Positions 35,287 through 36,384 of a stretch of DNA of 36,384 bases are shown here, piece after piece (position 1 is the stretch's first letter; every line of letters begins with the position of its first letter). Made by a program: the position numbers and the translations under genes. Source of the DNA: Kiritimatiellia bacterium (lineage in GTDB: Bacteria; Verrucomicrobiota; Kiritimatiellia; RFP12; UBA1067); contig JAFRBA010000015.1 in the NCBI GenBank assembly GCA_017405115.1, forward strand, positions 1 through 36,384, in the 5' to 3' direction. Below the pieces are notes generated by a model, which saw only the letters and a program-made list of their open reading frames with translations, did no database searches and was not told the DNA's origin.

Positions 35287-35315
35287 ATTGTACCAAACTC
35301 TGCCGCGTGGCGCAA
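35287..35315 (-). promoter_or_regulatory. sigma70-type promoter of NYN copy 1
   Basis: Minus strand: TTGCGC (35310-35315), 17-base spacer, TACAAT (35287-35292). The spacer and flanks (CACGCGGC...GTTTGG) are nearly the same as in copy 2 at 36143-36171. The predicted leader is about 100 bases long. No other feature is seen between 35316 and 35453. Confidence 0.75.
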
Positions 35316-35453
35316 GGGGGTCGCGCGCGCGAAAAAGGTTGTGTACTGGTGCGTGACGATCATAGCCGACGACGGAAGGGCTGATGGATGAAGCGGACGG
35401 GGTATAGATGGGCGAAGATTCGCGGGGCGTACAGGCTCTCGCACGGAAGGCGG

Positions 35454-35492
35454 CTACGCCCACGCAGGATGGCGGTGGATCGTGCGACCGTT
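35454..35492 (-). pseudogene. C-terminal fragment of NYN copy 2
   Basis: Thirteen codons on the minus strand reading NGRTIHRHPAWA and a stop, matching the end of the intact NYN protein (GRTIHRPAAWA). It directly abuts the octamer array at 35493. With the 5' fragment at 35973-36056 it marks the two ends of a gene whose middle (about 180 codons) was replaced. Confidence 0.75.
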
Positions 35493-35548
35493 GGAAATGT
35501 GAAAATGTGGAATTGTGGAAGTGTGAAAGTGTGGAAATATGAAAATGG
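35493..35548 (+). repeat. octamer array (7 units), left arm
   Basis: Seven perfect-phase octamers: GGAAATGT, GAAAATGT, GGAATTGT, GGAAGTGT, GAAAGTGT, GGAAATAT, GAAAATGG. It lies between the NYN C-terminal fragment and the 3' end of the four-helix-bundle gene. The inverted partner is at 35919-35974. Confidence 0.85.
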
Positions 35549-35549
35549 G

Positions 35550-35909
35550 TTAGGACTCTTGTCGATTGCGTGCTGTGATGACGCTTGCGGAGAGTATTCG
35601 TGTCAGTTCAACGGATTCTCCGATAAGGGCATCCAGCTTGCGATGTTCAATGTAGTCGCTTTCAACGATGATCTTGAGCCACACTCTTGTCTCGGAGAGT
35701 TCTTTCATCGCAATCTTCAATTTATGGATGAAGTCTTTGCGGGATTCCGCCTCGGTTGCTTCGGCATAGTTGGCGGCAACGCTTGTTGCAGAGCGAAATA
35801 CTTGATCGGCAAGACTGTTGCTGCCGATTTTCTTTACAGGCAATGCTCCGCATGCTTTGATGCAACGTGCTGCAAATTTCACTATGCGATCTTCAAGCTC
35901 AACTTTCAT
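35550..35909 (-). CDS. four-helix-bundle protein (23S rRNA IVS protein type)
   Basis: 119 residues, ATG at 35909 behind GAGGTGTG. Helical throughout, with the family pattern IVKFAARCIKACGALP, SLADQVFRSATSVAANYAEA, FIHKLKIAMKELSETRVWLKII and ELTRILSASVITAR. Such proteins are named after ORFs in intervening sequences of 23S rRNA but occur widely as stand-alone genes; their role is unknown. Here the gene sits inside a disrupted NYN gene, flanked by octamer arrays in opposite orientation. That looks like a movable cassette. No transposase is present. Confidence 0.85.
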   Translation of the reverse strand: MKVELEDRIVKFAARCIKACGALPVKKIGSNSLADQVFRSATSVAANYAEATEAESRKDFIHKLKIAMKELSETRVWLKIIVESDYIEHRKLDALIGESVELTRILSASVITARNRQES

Positions 35910-35918
35910 GGACACACC

Positions 35919-35974
35919 TCATTTCCATATTTCCATATTTTCACAGTTTCATATTTACACAATTTCACAATTCT
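35919..35974 (-). repeat. octamer array (7 units), right arm, inverted
   Basis: Read on the minus strand: GAATTGT-type units followed by GAAATTGT, GTAAATAT, GAAACTGT, GAAAATAT, GGAAATAT and GGAAATGA, seven octamers ending just before the ribosome site of the four-helix-bundle gene. It is inverted relative to the left arm, and its outer end meets the NYN 5' fragment. Confidence 0.85.
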
Positions 35975-36056
35975 ATCGGTCAAGCCATTTGTACGGAGTC
36001 CCTTTCAGTGCGCCGTAGTAGAGGTTGAATCCGTCAACATAAACTATTGTTCTCAT
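35973..36056 (-). pseudogene. 5' fragment of NYN copy 2
   Basis: ATG at 36056 behind GAAAGGAACTG encodes 27 residues, MRTIVYVDGFNLYYGALKG then TPYKWLDR, and stops where the octamer array begins. It matches the first 30 residues of the intact NYN protein (YIDGYNLYYG, KWLNLR). Promoter and leader hairpin are intact, so a short peptide may still be made. Confidence 0.8.
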
Positions 36057-36076
36057 CAGTTCCTTTCAGAAAGCGA

Positions 36077-36100
36077 GAGCCGCCCCTTTCGGAACGGCCC
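36077..36100 (-). promoter_or_regulatory. GAAA-capped 10-bp leader hairpin of NYN copy 2
   Basis: Minus strand GGGCCGTTCC-GAAA-GGGGCGGCTC, ten consecutive pairs including G-U, ending 20 bases before the ATG. Further upstream in the leader are CCGAA-TAGC-TTCGG and an enclosing GCACC/GGTGC. It is the same position and loop as the copy 1 hairpin. Confidence 0.7.
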
Positions 36101-36142
36101 TGCACCCGTTCGCCGAAGCTATTCGGGGGTTAGATGGTGCGC

Positions 36143-36171
36143 ATTTTACCAAATTCCGCCGCGTGGCGCAA
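36143..36171 (-). promoter_or_regulatory. sigma70-type promoter of NYN copy 2
   Basis: Minus strand: TTGCGC (36166-36171), 17-base spacer, TAAAAT (36143-36148). Near-identical to the copy 1 promoter, including CACGCGGC in the spacer and the CCCCCTTGCGCC upstream. Confidence 0.75.
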
Positions 36172-36189
36172 GGGGGCGCGCGGGTGCCT

Positions 36190-36384
36190 GCAACGGGCGG
36201 GACGCCACCCCTGCTAGGGCATCCGCTTTGCGGACAGCCTTCGGCTGGGTTATCAGGAAATTAGGATTATCAGGAAATCTTCCTCTGGGCGAGTTGCGCC
36301 ATTTGCCGCCGTTTGCGACGGCAAGCCATGTTTCATTGGATAAAGTTTACATTCGGCATGGCCGACACCGACCATGACAGGCGC
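36190..36384. repeat. right-end intergenic stretch with direct repeat and mini hairpins
   Basis: No gene is supported to the window edge. TTATCAGGAAAT occurs at 36250-36261 and 36267-36278 (17-base period). Just before it are two perfect mini hairpins, TCCGC-TTT-GCGGA and CAGCC-TTC-GGCTG. After it lies an interrupted TTGCCG...CGGCAA stem near 36313-36334. A gene could end or begin beyond 36384. Confidence 0.55.

Noticed and set aside
34264..35391. 375-codon plus-strand frame
   Set aside because: Antisense to the NYN gene, which has intact acidic motifs and its own promoter.
35493..35974. CRISPR-like array
   Set aside because: The repeated units are 8-base tandem repeats without spacers, and no cas genes are present.
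35388..36377. 329-codon plus-strand frame
   Set aside because: Runs antisense through the four-helix-bundle gene, octamer arrays and NYN fragments, and encodes no known fold.

Overview
The window looks like a chromosomal segment of a gut- or mucosa-associated bacterium of the PVC group, most likely Kiritimatiellota or Lentisphaerota. This is inferred from style, not from a marker gene. GC is high, signal peptides include Tat and lipoprotein types, and the secreted proteins are large and modular. Ceramidase-like proteins, FAD oxidoreductases with an N-terminal beta-sandwich and FGE-like proteins occur together. No rRNA, tRNA or CRISPR array is visible.

Layout. Positions 1-330 hold a 33-bp direct repeat and the tail (domains V and VI) of a group II intron. 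328-3016 (minus) encodes a NarL-type response regulator and its histidine kinase, divergent from everything that follows. An 18-bp perfect palindrome lies in the divergent promoter region. From 3141 to 29568 the genes all run on the plus strand with short gaps or overlaps: a GH109 enzyme; three paralogous modular proteins built from SGNH-esterase, beta-sandwich, TIM-barrel and Rossmann parts; a metallophosphoesterase; a small secreted protein; an FGE-like protein; a ceramidase-like protein; an FAD oxidoreductase; and one 2820-residue protein. That giant protein carries, in order, GH110, GH95-like, GH2, an F5/8 (CBM32-like) domain and a fragment of an RND membrane-fusion protein.

How the genes fit together. 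GH109 removes alpha-GalNAc (A antigen), GH110 removes alpha-1,3-Gal (B antigen), GH95 removes alpha-1,2-Fuc (H antigen) and GH2 removes the underlying beta-Gal. The inferred job is stripping ABO-type or mucin O-glycans, with SGNH esterases removing O-acyl groups. The divergent two-component pair is the obvious candidate regulator.

29599-31186 holds a PilT-like ATPase and a small membrane protein interrupted by an A8 run. At 31240-34115 a second ceramidase-like gene, whose 5' end is built from a translated group II intron tail, is coupled to a DUF5009/HGSNAT-like membrane acyltransferase. A truncated GH5-like gene follows.

The last 2 kb holds two copies of an NYN-domain locus on the minus strand. 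Both keep the same promoter and a GAAA-capped leader hairpin. In the second copy the middle of the gene has been replaced by a cassette: an octamer repeat array, a four-helix-bundle (IVS-type) gene and the same array inverted. The same octamer array also sits inside the coding sequence at 30788-30835. The repeat arrays, the intron-tail leader and the glycosidase megaprotein are the most notable items.
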